The notes beneath the pieces are model-generated. The model saw nothing but the letters and a program-made list of their open reading frames with translations. It was not told the DNA's origin and searched no databases. Both the position numbers and the translations under genes were made by a program. From positions 124,001 to 188,000 of the forward strand of contig WSUB01000013.1 of assembly GCA_019633425.1 (NCBI GenBank): a DNA stretch of 64,000 nucleotides, read 5' to 3'. Origin of the DNA: Tulasnella sp. 424 (lineage: Eukaryota > Basidiomycota > Agaricomycetes > Cantharellales > Tulasnellaceae). This document shows positions 1-10,324 of the stretch, in pieces. How positions within the stretch are numbered: the stretch's first letter is position 1; every line of letters starts with the position of its first letter.

Positions 1-1
1 A

Positions 2-2335
2 TCGACCGTTATAAAGGGGAATTTGCCGGCAATTCGAGAAGACGCCGACCTGTCTTGTGTTCTCAGCCTGTGTAGTTTGATGATGGACTGCTGGATGTCG
101 AATTCGGCGGAGAGGATTGATGCCTCGACGTTTCGGCGAAAGGTTGGCTTTATGGTGAGTGCGTTGATGTCGATGGAGGACTACGTTAAACGAGCCGTTT
201 ATCAGCCATCCTCGACGCCTTCGGTCAATATGTCTGGCGGTGCGAAGGTACGATCCGCAGCGCTGTTATATGAGTTAGGGAAGATGTATCGGCTTCAGGA
301 TAATGGGGCAGTCGCCAAGTCCTACTTCCAGTCGGCCATCGAGATTGCGACCCGGACGAAGGACGAAAAGGCAAAGGCAAACGCGCTGGAGGGTCTTGGA
401 ACAATTTATCGCGCTCAATCGAGGTATCAAGAGGCGGAGAAGTCTTTCATGGAGGCCCACGAGATCCACTCTCGCATCGGGAACGACCTGGGTGCAGCGA
501 ACGCGTTTGACGGTCTGGGAGAGACCTACCGTGCTCAGTCGAGAGAGCAAGATGCGGAGAAGGCTTTCATGGAGGCCCACGAGATCTACTCCCGCAGCGG
601 GCAAGACCTGGGTGTCGCGAACACATTGCACGGTCTGGGAGAGATCTACTATGCTCAGTCGAGAAACCAAGATGCGGAGAAGGCTTTCATAGAGGCCCAC
701 GAGATCCATTCTCGCATCGGGAACGACCTGGATGCCGCAAATGCGTTGCGTGGCCTGGGGAATACCTGTCGCGCGCAGTCGAAGTATCAAGAGGCGGAGA
801 AGGCTTCAATGGAGGCTCACAGGATCTACTCTCGTATAGGGGACAATTTGGGTGCTGCAAATGCGTTGCTCGGCTTGGGAAATACCTGTCAGGTGCAGTC
901 GAGGTATCAAGAGGCGGAGAAGGCTTCCATGGAGGCCCACAAGATCTACTCTCGTATCGGGGACGACCTGGGTGCCGCCAATGCGTTGCTCGGCTTGGGG
1001 AATACCTGTCACGCGCAGTCGAAGTACCAAGAGGCGGAGAAGGCTTTCATGGAGGCCCACAAGATCCACTCTCGCATCGGGAACGACCTGGGTGTCGCGA
1101 ACGCTTTAGGCCGTCTGGGAGAGATTTACCGTGCTCAGTCGAGAAACCAAGAGGCGGAGAAGGCTTCCATGGAGGCCCACGAGATCTACTCTCGTATCGG
1201 GGACGACCTGGGCGCCGCCAATGCGCTGCTCGGCTTGGGGAATACCTGTCACGCGCAGTCGAGGTATCAAGAGGCGGAGAAGGCCTACATAGCGGCCCAC
1301 AAGATCCACTCTCTCATCGGGAACGACCTGGGTGCAGCGAACGCGTTTGACAGTCTGGGAGAGACCTACCGTGCTCAGTCGAGAAACCAAGATGCGGAGA
1401 AGGCTTTCATGGAGGCGCTTGAGATCCACTCTCGCATCGGGAACGACCAAGGCGCGGCAAACGCGTTACTCGGCTTAGGGAATAGCTATCGCGCTCAGTC
1501 GAAGAATCCCGAGGCTGAGAATGCTCTCAATAACGCTCACAACATCTACTCTCGCATTGGATATACCCTCGGCACCGGCGACGCATTACGCAGCCTCGCA
1601 ATGCTCTATAGCAACCAGAACAGACCTGACGCTGCGGCGGCGTTATACCACCAAGCAGCTGCTCATGATCCGTTGGACGCGGGTACCAGCAGAGCCAGAA
1701 CACTACTAGCCCTTGGGCGAGACTATCACGCTCGGTGCCGATACTTCGATGCGGAAGAGGCTGCTAGCGAAGCCCTTGCCATATGGATCAGCACCGCCAA
1801 CGAAAACGGTCAAGCAGGTGCTTCGTTGCTCTTAGCAATGATCTTCAAGTCTCAATCTAGGCACGACGAAGAAAAAGAGGCCCTCATTCAAGCTGGAACT
1901 GCACTTACTCACATTGGCTGCGATGGAGTTCGCGCAGTGACCTTGAATTGGATCGGCGACATCCACCTCGCGCAGAGCGAGTATGGCGAAGCAGAGGAGT
2001 GTTACCGCCTTGCTCAAGCCATATACTCCAGCCTGGACGATATTTGTGGTGAAGCTACCGAGTTGGGCAGTCTCGGAAGGTTATATGGTCTCCAGGATCG
2101 ACATGACAAGGCAGTGGAGTGCTTCGCTGAAGCGCGAGCCGCATATGCTAGGGGTTTCGACAAGGAGGGCGAAGCAAAGGCTCTGGATGGACTGGCGGCG
2201 GTATATGCTTTGCAACGCAAACTTGTCGACGCGAGGGTTGCTTGTATGGAAGCTCGGGAAATTTACGCGCAGATGGGCCGGACGATGAGTAAGACGTGTG
2301 CAGGGATTTGGGAGCATCTCCAAGCTTTAGAGTAG
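2..2335 (+). CDS. TPR-repeat protein, 3' part (STAND/NLR-like), open at left edge
   Basis: The frame is open from the left edge to a TAG at 2333-2335, so the gene begins upstream; the first ATG in frame is near 80. From about residue 105 it consists of 40-residue tetratricopeptide units of the form A-x-A-L-x-G-L-G-x-x-Y-R-A-Q-S-R, each ending in HSRIGNDLGAAN or close to it, followed by five or six more divergent units. The 120-bp units between about 361 and 1560 are nearly identical in DNA. In fungi such arrays form the ligand-sensing C-terminus of NB-ARC/NACHT proteins or kinesin-light-chain-like proteins. No nucleotide-binding domain is inside the window, so the NLR label is inference. No intron is apparent. 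Alternatively it is a free-standing TPR protein. Confidence 0.8.
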   Translation, partial: STVIKGNLPAIREDADLSCVLSLCSLMMDCWMSNSAERIDASTFRRKVGFMVSALMSMEDYVKRAVYQPSSTPSVNMSGGAKVRSAALLYELGKMYRLQDNGAVAKSYFQSAIEIATRTKDEKAKANALEGLGTIYRAQSRYQEAEKSFMEAHEIHSRIGNDLGAANAFDGLGETYRAQSREQDAEKAFMEAHEIYSRSGQDLGVANTLHGLGEIYYAQSRNQDAEKAFIEAHEIHSRIGNDLDAANALRGLGNTCRAQSKYQEAEKASMEAHRIYSRIGDNLGAANALLGLGNTCQVQSRYQEAEKASMEAHKIYSRIGDDLGAANALLGLGNTCHAQSKYQEAEKAFMEAHKIHSRIGNDLGVANALGRLGEIYRAQSRNQEAEKASMEAHEIYSRIGDDLGAANALLGLGNTCHAQSRYQEAEKAYIAAHKIHSLIGNDLGAANAFDSLGETYRAQSRNQDAEKAFMEALEIHSRIGNDQGAANALLGLGNSYRAQSKNPEAENALNNAHNIYSRIGYTLGTGDALRSLAMLYSNQNRPDAAAALYHQAAAHDPLDAGTSRARTLLALGRDYHARCRYFDAEEAASEALAIWISTANENGQAGASLLLAMIFKSQSRHDEEKEALIQAGTALTHIGCDGVRAVTLNWIGDIHLAQSEYGEAEECYRLAQAIYSSLDDICGEATELGSLGRLYGLQDRHDKAVECFAEARAAYARGFDKEGEAKALDGLAAVYALQRKLVDARVACMEAREIYAQMGRTMSKTCAGIWEHLQALE
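361..1560 (+). repeat. Tandem 120-bp TPR-coding repeats, about ten units
   Basis: Ten successive 120-bp units lie in one frame, each with the recurring blocks caagaggcggagaaggct and gaggcccacgagatc at constant spacing. Differences are mostly single bases, and neighbouring units alternate between two subtypes (GLGETYRAQSR-like and GLGNTCRAQSK-like). This points to recent expansion or gene conversion of unit pairs. Confidence 0.9.
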
Positions 2336-3450
2336 CCGATGGAATCGATGTCGGCAGGTCTATTCCAGTCGTAACTGCCGGTTGCTTTGTGATCAGGTGG
2401 GTGTCCGGGTCGCAATACACTGATCCTTTGCTTCCGGGGGTAACGACAGTCGCTTCCAGGGAGCCACTCCAACCCCTCATGAAATCTTTCTTACAGTACT
2501 GTTCTCTAAATTTGTCTGGTTCACATTGTTGCGAATATGTCTGTTGTGTGTCCTATTTAAACCCCGCGGTTCCTGATTCATCTTCAGGTGAGCTTCTTGC
2601 AATTGTTGGAGTCTTATGTAACATGTACTTCTGAATTCACATGTTTCGGTGTTGCTGCTACGTACGTGTGGTATACTTCCTTGGTCTGTATATTGATACA
2701 TCGTTTGGCTTGGCTTGAACACCGGTACACCGGTGCAAACCAAGGCCTCCCCGTACTTATTTGTAATCCACGGAGTTGCTGGTTAATCTTGGTAGAGAGC
2801 AAGACTCAGCAACTCCGTCGAACTGATGAGGCGAGGCGAGGCGAACCGTCATAATGTTATGTAGCTCGTCCCCCGCAGGCCACGCTAGGTCGGCCAGTGC
2901 ATTTCTGAAAGCCGAAGTTTGTACCAGGAGCCTTTAGGAAGGTTCAAATCCTCGCCTCATCATTGTTCTATAGTTGGCTGGACGAGGATTGATAAAAGAG
3001 TGACCGTCCTCGCACAATATTCGTCCAGAAACACTCTTTGATTCAACCCGTAGCCCCTTTTTTCAGTCCTCGCTTCGAGCATAGATCTCGAACGCTTATT
3101 TTCACGGTGTGCCACGCGCGGCGAAACGCCCATGGCTTAGAGCTAGTATATAACAATCAATCGAGCGCCCTTTCTTTAATTATCCGAAGTGGAGGTTCGC
3201 CTTCCGGGCAAAGGCTGATCGTGCGGCGCGCGTCCGTGAACTCCCGGCGACCTTTCCGTCGTTTACCAGCTCGAAGATATGTAAGCAAAATGTTGGTTCC
3301 GATTACATGAAAATATGCTCCCGAATCGATGACAACAACACGGCGGACAAAACATGAAGGAAGACGGAGAGAGGATGAAAGGGTAAACAAAATTATAAGC
3401 GTAAATACATGAAGATCCGTAAAGAAAAAAAAGTGGGTCGCCATTTCCTT
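2336..3450. other. Intergenic region between TPR gene and sulfate permease
   Basis: I see no convincing coding exon here. The two genes converge, so both 3' UTRs should lie in it. The only structured element noticed is the tRNA-like block at 2825-2962, listed separately. Confidence 0.6.
2825..2962 (+). other. tRNA-like sequence (possible tRNA relic or SINE fragment)
   Basis: GATGAGGCGA at 2825-2834 pairs perfectly with TCGCCTCATC at 2952-2961, and a discriminator-like A follows. A match to the pol III B box, GGTTCAAATCC, sits at 2941-2951, exactly where a tRNA T-arm would place it. However, the T-stem has two mismatches, no good A box or D-arm is visible, and 138 nt would need an intron or a long insert. 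A decayed tRNA or tRNA-derived repeat is more likely than a working gene. Confidence 0.3.
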
Positions 3451-6329
3451 TTAGAAGCTACCATCCTCATCCTTCTCAAGAGCAGACTTGGAGATGGACT
3501 TGGTCCGTTGAACGGGAGTTCCCGCAGCAGCCGCATCCCTCTCAGCCGCCTTGACAGCCGACGAAATGTCAAAGTGGAAGTAAGGCGTCAAAGTGTTCAC
3601 GAGGGATCCTTCAAAGTCGGAGGCAGAGCTGGCAGCGCTTGCAACGGGTTGGATGGTGTCTCGACCGGCTTCCTCATCTTGCTGGTTCTGGCCCCTAACG
3701 TCCCTGAAGATGAATCCCCTGGCGTCGTCAGTGCGGTTGAGAGGTCCAACGATGGGCGCAATCTCCACAGGGATCCTAGCACGAGCGCGTTCATCCGAGG
3801 GGATACCGAAACCACCAGCGACGAGACCACGACGAATCCAAGGGCTGAGGATGTGGCAGAAGTGGAAGGTAACCTCGTGGTCGGTCCAACGTTCGATCTC
3901 GTCACGGGTGTCGATGAGAGCCTGGACAGCGGTGGTATCGATGTTGGAGACAGCGGTGAAGTCGAGGACGATGGCCTTGAGGATGGGCTTGGCACGTTCT
4001 TCTTCCGTCAAGACGTACTTGCCGTTTCGGGGCAGAGGGTCGTTCCAGGGACGGTCAGCGAGCTGAACAAGGGAGGACGGAAGGTCAGATTTTCCGATGT
4101 CGCAAAAACACACATATTCTCGCCACACTCACCGAAGTGCCGCTCATATCCTTGCCGCGCCTAGTATGAGTCTTGATGTAGTCGACCAAAGAGCCCGTGA
4201 GCAAAGACGAGTTGGGGTAGAGGACGGATTCCTCAGGGCGGTAGATAATAACACCAGGAGCGGGATTTTCGATCTTGAGGTGAGGGTTGATGGTGTTGCC
4301 GGAAGCGGTGGTGTTCTGGCAGAATGGCACGAAGACCTCACGAGGCGTCTTGTCATCGCCCGAATGGATGACGACGCGACCGAGGAAGTGACCATTAGGA
4401 CGAGCGACGCGGACGATGAGGAGAGCAGCGGAAGCACAGATGGAGGTGTAGATGCCGTTCTCGATGGAGCTGAAGACGGTGACAAACTAGTGATATTGAA
4501 AGTCAGTATCTTCACGCGACAAGGCAAATACGTCGGGGAAAGAAACTCACCACTGCAGCCCACCAGATAATGCACTCAAGAGGGTTGACCTTCCAGAAGT
4601 TGTAAACAACTCGAGGAGAGGCGATCAAATCACCGACGGCAGCAATGATGATAGCGGACAAGCCAGCAGTAGGGATCCCTGTTGTCCGAATTAGAAAATG
4701 CCGCTCCAAGAGCCAGAAAAACGAGAACAACGACTCACAGAAGAAAGCATCGGTCAAGGCGTAGAGGGCAAGAACGACCATAGCACCGGTGAAAATACCA
4801 GCAATGGGGGTGCGCACACCGGACTTGGCCTTGACGGCAGTGCGGGAGAAGGATCCAGTGGCGGGGTAGGCGTTGAACAAGGTACCAACCAAGTTGGTGA
4901 CACCGATGGCGATGAGTTCTTGGTTGGGGTTGATCTTGTAACCGTTAATGCGTCCGAAAGCTAGATGAAAGGGCAGGCGCTATCAGTCACGGCAGCACGA
5001 AATGGGACCGCGGATCCTGCTAGACACGTACATTTGCCAATAGCGATGTGCTCGAGAAGCATGATGATCGTAGCGACTGGAAGTTCAGGACCCAAGGCCT
5101 TGATCAATTCGCTATCAATCTTGGGAGAACCGACGTGTTGGAAGCCTCGAGGAACGGTCTTCAAGATGGCGATCGGGTAGTTACCCTTGGCGTCTTTCCT
5201 TGGGTGGCAGTACAGGTAGGCACCGAGAGTGAGGATGATGATCACGAACGCATTGCGGGCTGTGCTGATGAAGAAGAACGTCCTTGCGCGGTTGGGATAG
5301 CGCTTGGCGAGGACCTTGCAGGTGATGGCGATGGCGTAGAGCGTGAAGAGTCCGAACATTCCGAACGCGGCGTCGCGGGTGGAGTAAGGGAGGTTCTTGA
5401 GGGTGTTGATGATAACTTTGTAGGCCGGGTCACGTGTGTTGAGACGGTTAGCGATGCCAAGCAGACCAGGAACCTGGGACATCGCGATGGTGATGGCGGA
5501 ACCAGTCATGAATCCAGCGACACTAGAGAACATCAGCCCAACCTCGATGTCAGCGCTTTTCAAATTTAATGGAGCAAACGCGAGGAACTTACGCTGGCGC
5601 ACTGATGAACTCCACGAGCCAACCAATCCTCAGGAGGCCGATACCCAAGACAATAAAGCCGCAGATGAACGAAACAGTCGTGGCAATCAGGGGACCGGAC
5701 CACTTGTTCGGGTGGGCCTTGTTGACGCGGGAGATAAGCTGGGCGACTTCAAGGGACATGACAGCGACGGGACCGATCGAAACATCTTTGGAGGTGGCGA
5801 AGAACTGGCAGCCAAGACAAAAATTAGTTTTTTAATTGTAAAATTCGTGGGGTTGAGGCGTACGCAGTAGATGAAGACTCCGACGAAGCTCGAGTAAAGA
5901 CCGTATTCCGGGGCCAAACTAGCCAATTTCGCGTAGGACATGCTGGAAAGCAGATAAAATTCATCCAGACGGTCAGATGACCAGTCCTCGGGTGCAAAGA
6001 AGCAAGAAATCTCACCTCTGAGGGATCAGGATGACACCGACGGTGATACCTACGGAGTAAGGGTAGGATTCGTAAGAATTGCGACATCCCCGTACAGATC
6101 GGAAAACAGAGGGAAACGTACCCGCAATCAAGTCACCAGAGAGCCATCCAAAGTTGTACTTTCCGATCCATCCGAGAATGGGGAATAGGGACTTGACATA
6201 CTGGATAGCAGCTTGCACGGGGTTGAAACGGTGCTCCTTGAGATATTCGGCGGTGGAGACAACCGCAACGTCGGGATCCTTATCTGCGCCGACAAGACGT
6301 TTGGCAAAGTACTTGGCACGTTCAGCCAT
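3451..6329 (-). CDS. SulP-family sulfate permease with C-terminal STAS domain
   Basis: This is a predicted plasma-membrane proton/sulfate symporter. Nine exons join in frame to 779 residues: 6329-6122, 6049-6016, 5942-5864, 5804-5593, 5522-5032, 4960-4739, 4678-4551, 4486-4133 and 4062-3451, all with GT-AG introns. The SulP signature PQSMSYAKLA followed by PEYGLYSSF spans exons 2 and 3. GFMTGSAIT and the block FVTVFSSIENGIYTSICA follow, with many hydrophobic helices between. The last exon carries the STAS domain, including ILKAIVLDFTAVSNIDTTAV and then a TRDEIERW helix. Length and order match fungal SUL1/SUL2-type transporters (about 750-890 residues). Part of the last exon is duplicated, inverted and broken, at 8821-9053. 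Substrate is inferred from the family. Confidence 0.93.
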
Positions 6330-7840
6330 TGAGCCTAGATGAGGTATTGGACAATGGACTGGAGTTGGGAGGGGAGGACGTGCGTCGGAGTGCTAGGGAA
6401 ACCCAAGACGAGGGAACTAAGACCGACGAGCACGATGGGACCTTTTATCTATGGATCTGTTTTCCTCGATGCCGTATACCTTCGGACGAAGATTGTCTGT
6501 ATCCGATCCACGGGACGGGCAATAGAGCGAAAATGCGATACCAATTCGCCGGAAGTCACTGATAAAGAGGCCATTGAGGTGCTGAATTGCGCCATTGCAT
6601 CGAGCTTCGGAGTTAGGGTTCCACACTTACCTCACTGGCTGAGAGGGGTAGTGCACCGTACTAACTTGCAATCAATCGTTTCATTGCGGATACAAATCCG
6701 CTCTTAAAAAATTTAGGTCCATATGAAACTCTTCATTCTCTATTCGTTCGTCATCCTAACGAATCTCCATACGCGGGCATTAGTCGTATAAACTGGGTAT
6801 GCGAGCGATCCGAGCCGGTTGGGAAGCGATGATGAGCTTGGGGTGTTGGATGGCGACTGAGCACGCCATCAGTGGTGGTGGCCAGTCGCGAGGTTTGTCT
6901 TGTTTTGAACAGGCACACCATGTGCGAACTTCGACTTCCTCACCTTCTCATCCTCGCCGATACCTCCTTTTTCACCTGAATCGAGATGCCCTTTACCAAA
7001 CTCGGTCAGGAACCTTGTGCTTCAAGCCACCCCTTCTGACTTGTTGTTTGGTGCTTTTGCAACAGATTGATTGCTCGGATCAATGGGATGACCCCTCCGG
7101 TACGGGTCTCTCCACCCGTATTTGGAGCGCAATGGACAGTTAAAATCGCGTATTCCTTGGTTTTTTTCGCCGGTGTTATCCGATGTGGCTTTTTAAGTTG
7201 GAGAATGCGTTCCTGACCTCTACCACTCTTGTGCTTCGGGGAACGCACCGATCCACCAATCCAATGTCGATGGCGCCATTTAAGGAGGCACGGACGCCAT
7301 TGGTACCGCGCGTCTCGCAGAAAAGGTTCCACTCAATTAGTTCCATTTTGCAATCCAGATTGTCTCCAGTTCGTCCTCTTCTTCGGACGTTGTGGCTGTG
7401 TGGTGCATCAAGCCCATTGATGTTCTTTGGCTGAAGATAGATGGTTCCGCCGAGTACTGCGCTCCGGCGAAGAGAGCCGGCAAATTTGGAGCAGGGATCG
7501 TCGGCAGATCCCGTTGCTGAACCTAGATTGCAGAAAGGACTTAAATGTCAGGTGCTAGATCGCATAGACTGCTCAGAACAGAAGTGAACATTACCCGTCA
7601 TTCCGCGTCCCTTCGAACTGGTCTCGAGCGGCCTCGCCAGAATCCCAGGCACCAAGAATGTCTTGATCAGTTTCAGGACGATGAACGAGTAAGGGAAAGG
7701 TCACGCGAGCTCTGTTATGGTCGGCACAATCGCGTCCTGTCACGCCCAAAGCCTATCTCCTGTTTTGTTGTTCCCCAGTGTTCCCCACACACTCCCCGAA
7801 CAACGTGGAGCAAGGAGCCCTTCACGCCATTTACTCCAAG
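6330..7840. other. Intergenic region upstream of sulfate permease
   Basis: This stretch separates two divergent genes (permease on minus, coiled-coil gene on plus) and should hold both promoters. The open frames in it are short, lack recognisable domains and do not chain through splice sites. I see no gene here. Confidence 0.5.
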
Positions 7841-8518
7841 ATGCCCGTATTAGGAGAAATTACGAACACTTTTGCTGACGCCTTACGTGACGCTAGAGCT
7901 CAACTGGTAAGTCCCACCAAAAAACTCGTTGATCGTCCCCCCCATTAAGCTGCTTTCCCTCTGTTCAGGAAAAGGACAGAGAAAGGACGCTCAGAGTAGT
8001 AGGACATACTCGATATATCAACGACGAAATCAAGAGGAGAGAAAAGAAAACGCGGAAGTTAAGAGCAGAGGCAAGCGCTCTCATCGCTCAGACGCAAGCT
8101 TTGCGGACGGAAGTACACGAGATACGGCGAGAGCGCGAAAGCTACGTCGTAAAGCTCGAGCTAGCCCTTCCCAAAGACGCCAAAGTGAGAGGTCCTGGCT
8201 ATATACGGTGCTTGGTCTATGCGCCTGGTGATTAACCTTTGCGTATGAATTATTTAGACAACCCAGCTCCTGCGGGAAGTGAAGGAGGTGATAGAGAGGG
8301 AAGACATCAACGTAGACGACCTGCGCGAAGAGTTTCGGACGGTTGCCCAGCAAGTAGTACCCGAGGTCGTAATCTCACCTGCGCCTCTCGCGACTACCGT
8401 CCCTCAGCCTCTGCAAGACTCAGTTCGCCGCCGATTCGTCTATGGGTGCCGTGCTCGCGCGCTTGGAGCACTGGTTGGGCTGTCTATCGTTAGTTCGTTT
8501 GTATGGCTGCTCAAGTGA
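7841..8518 (+). CDS. Small coiled-coil protein with C-terminal membrane anchor
   Basis: I do not recognise a family. Three exons (7841-7906, 7969-8184, 8258-8518) with GT-AG introns join to 180 residues. Residues about 20-90 are strongly charged and helical (KRREKKTRKLRAEA, then QTQALRTEVHEIRRERES), giving a predicted coiled coil. Residues about 95-125 form a second acidic helix with DINVDDLREEF. A Pro/Ala/Val linker leads to a hydrophobic end, ALGALVGLSIVSSFVWLLK, immediately before the stop, so a tail-anchored membrane protein is inferred. Exon 3 and its 3' flank are repeated in pieces at 9068-9246 and 10322-10410; selection of those copies is doubtful. The ATG is the first in frame ahead of a clean donor. 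The linked duplication supports a real gene, but expression is unproven. Confidence 0.65.
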
Positions 8519-8734
8519 GCCTTGAAAGTTGCTTTCCGGTCCTGCAACGGCACCGTGCACCGCGTCTGGGACACTCCCAAGACTGTAAACCGAGCCATAT
8601 AAACGGTCCACGTAACTCGAAAGCAGAAGCATGGTGTCGAGGTATCGGATAGGTTCTTTAAATATATAGACGTTATGGAGAATTGTGAAGTCAACTAGCA
8701 TTGCCTCTAAGGTTCCGACAGCGCCGAGACGATG
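8519..8734. repeat. Duplicated 3' flank of the coiled-coil gene (copy I)
   Basis: The stretch from the end of the coiled-coil gene onward resembles 10395-10630, with the same order of landmarks: the stop and aagtgagc, a diverged middle, then acgttat, agtcaactagcattgcct-like sequence and cgccgagacg. It links the coiled-coil 3' end to the WW-gene 3' end in both places, showing that the whole block was duplicated. Confidence 0.6.
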
Positions 8735-8819
8735 CTTGGAGGTCACCACCAGAATCGCCTTCGTACATGGCATCGTTTTAGCCTGCAGCATAGGCATCGG
8801 CTCGAGCATTATCGATAGC
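8735..8819 (-). pseudogene. Relic of WW-domain gene last exon
   Basis: Read on the minus strand from 8819, the codons give AIDNARADAYAAG and then a stop where the WW gene has AFDDSREDAYADGYNDGQ. The remainder (NDAMYEGDSGGDL) still parallels the parent's last residues. The homology begins almost exactly at the parent's final exon boundary and stops where the sulfate-permease fragment starts. There is no upstream WW exon, so it is a dead fragment. Confidence 0.7.
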
Positions 8820-8820
8820 C

Positions 8821-9053
8821 GTGGAGATTGCGCCCATTGCTGGACCTCTCACTCCTCCCGACGACGTCGGGGATTTATCTTCAGGGACCTTAGAGACCAA
8901 AACCAACAGGGAGGCGAATTTGGTCTGGACACCATCCAGCCCAGTGCCAGCGCTGCCAGCTCCGCTACCGACTTTGAAGGATCGCTGGTGAACACTTTGG
9001 CTCCTTGCTTCCACTTTGACATTTAGTCGGCTAAGAGGGATGCAGCTGCGGCG
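8821..9053 (+). pseudogene. Inverted partial copy of the sulfate permease STAS-end exon
   Basis: The plus strand reads RGFIFRDLRDQNQQ, DTIQPSASAASSATDFEG and SLVNTLAPCFHFDI, closely matching the permease's RGFIFRDVRGQNQQ, DTIQPVASAASSASDFEG and SLVNTLTPYFHFDI encoded at 3523-3769 on the minus strand. The copy has a frame change near its start, a stop directly after the FDI, and a small deletion before the Ala-rich end. It has no promoter or other permease exons. Confidence 0.88.
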
Positions 9054-9067
9054 TGTGGAACCCTTAG

Positions 9068-9246
9068 ACAAGCCAACTTTTGCGCGCGAAGTGAAAGAGG
9101 TGATGGAGAAGGAAGACATCGATGTAGACGAACTACGCGAAGAGTTTCGCGCTGTTGCCCAGCAAGTAGTACCAGAGGTCGTAACCTTAGCTGCGCCTCC
9201 CGGGACTGTTGTCTCTCCACCACCGCAAGTCTCAGTTCGTCGCTGA
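9068..9246 (+). pseudogene. Truncated copy of coiled-coil gene exon 3
   Basis: After a preserved acceptor-like cccttag, the frame reads REVKEVMEKEDIDVDELREE and AVAQQVVPEVV, parallel to REVKEVIEREDINVDDLREE and TVAQQVVPEVV in exon 3 of the gene at 7841-8518. It ends in a stop just before the inserted inverted-repeat element; the missing anchor-coding end is found beyond the element at 10322-10394. Exons 1 and 2 are absent. Confidence 0.8.
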
Positions 9247-9266
9247 TCCGTGAACGGGTGGTACGA

Positions 9267-9504
9267 TACGCCAGGAAGTCCAAAGTCGGACTGAGCTCCG
9301 CGCGTTGCACGGGCTGCCCTTCCACCTAACATTAAAACCCCGCCTCAGATTTCAGAGTATGGGGCTTTCTGGGGGCTCCATGGAGCTCTTAGTACTCCAT
9401 AGAGGTGGTAAAACGGCTGAGACTGGGCTAAAACCCCAAATGACACCACCGGGAGGATCGGGGGGTAAATGTCGGATACGCCTGGGGCCCCATGCGCCGT
9501 CGCT
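9267..9504 (+). repeat. Left terminal inverted repeat
   Basis: It aligns to the reverse complement of 10093-10324 with scattered substitutions and one ~12-base insertion (around gtcggactgagc) near the outer end. Confidence 0.75.
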
Positions 9505-10092
9505 GTTGTACGGTCAGCTTTGCGGGACTCGACTTCTAGAACATACGTGTAGGGATGAGCTCCTGAAGGCTGTGATGTCTATGACGTCGCACTATGCTTT
9601 CGAAGTATTTAGATACTAAAGATGATGAGACAACCCGAGTCCGAGAGCGCAAGCTCTTTAGGACGATCTTTGTGCGTGAGACACAACCTTCAGGCTCTCA
9701 GCAGAGTATTAAAACTATGAAATCAGTATTTTTAATAGTGTATAGATCCGTAGTAAGCAATAGATTGACATGCCCTGTATTTATGGACTTGCGTTGCTAC
9801 TAAGAAATGATAGCGAGCGATTCCCGCTCGGTCTTAGATAAGCAATATACCTGGATTCACCCTTTTTAAGGAAAAAATTGCGAGTATGAAGGGCGGGCGT
9901 GCGAAACTAATAGGTTAATAAAAGCAAAAATTAGGAAACCGGCCAACCTCCGACAGCAACAACACTCACTGGGCTCGAATTAGCTCAAATACCTAGGCTA
10001 ATGACTTCAGAGAAATAGTAGTACAATTAAGCGCATATATATACAGAGCTCCAGGAATCCTAGTCAGCCATCTCTTTCGAAATAGGCTGAGC

Positions 10093-10324
10093 AGCGACGC
10101 GCTTGGAGGCGTAAACGGTGTTTACGGATGTAACCTCCATTACCCCCGATCCTTCCAGTGGTGCCCATTTGAGGTATTAGCCAGTTTCAGTCCTTTGACC
10201 ACTTCTATGAAGCTCTAAGAGCCTCAACACGCTCTCAGAATCCCTGATATTTCGAAATCTGATCTGGGGTTTCCGCGTTGGGTGGAGGGACGGCCCGTGC
10301 GACGCGGAGTTTGGCCTTGGCGTA
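10093..10324 (-). repeat. Right terminal inverted repeat
   Basis: It is the inverted partner of 9267-9504. The outer tip reads TACGCCAAGGCC on the minus strand against TACGCCAGGAAG on the left. Confidence 0.75.

Larger units (their letters stand above)
9260..10324. mobile_element. Non-autonomous DNA element with ~235 bp terminal inverted repeats
   Basis: The left arm (about 9267-9504) and the reverse complement of the right arm (about 10093-10324) align throughout. Shared landmarks in order are tacgcca, ctccgcg, gcacgggc, cagattt, gctctta, ccata(or catag)gaagtgg-like, gactga and aggatcgggg. The ~590 bp core is AT-rich with no coding potential. The element splits a copy of the coiled-coil gene exon 3, whose two halves flank it. 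The flanks aacgggtg (left) and tacggtg (right) may be a decayed ~8-bp target duplication; that is uncertain. With no transposase, superfamily cannot be assigned; long arms suggest a foldback or MITE-type derivative. Confidence 0.75.

Noticed and set aside
275..1450. Several minus-strand and alternate-frame ORFs over the TPR repeats
   Set aside because: They are periodic mirror frames of the 120-bp repeats and have no domain of their own.
3593..4575. Long plus-strand frames across the sulfate permease
   Set aside because: They run antisense to well-supported permease exons and cross its introns without family similarity.
8778..9332. Minus-strand ORF of 184 codons
   Set aside because: It is antisense to the permease fragment and coiled-coil copy; only its last residues are the WW relic, already listed.
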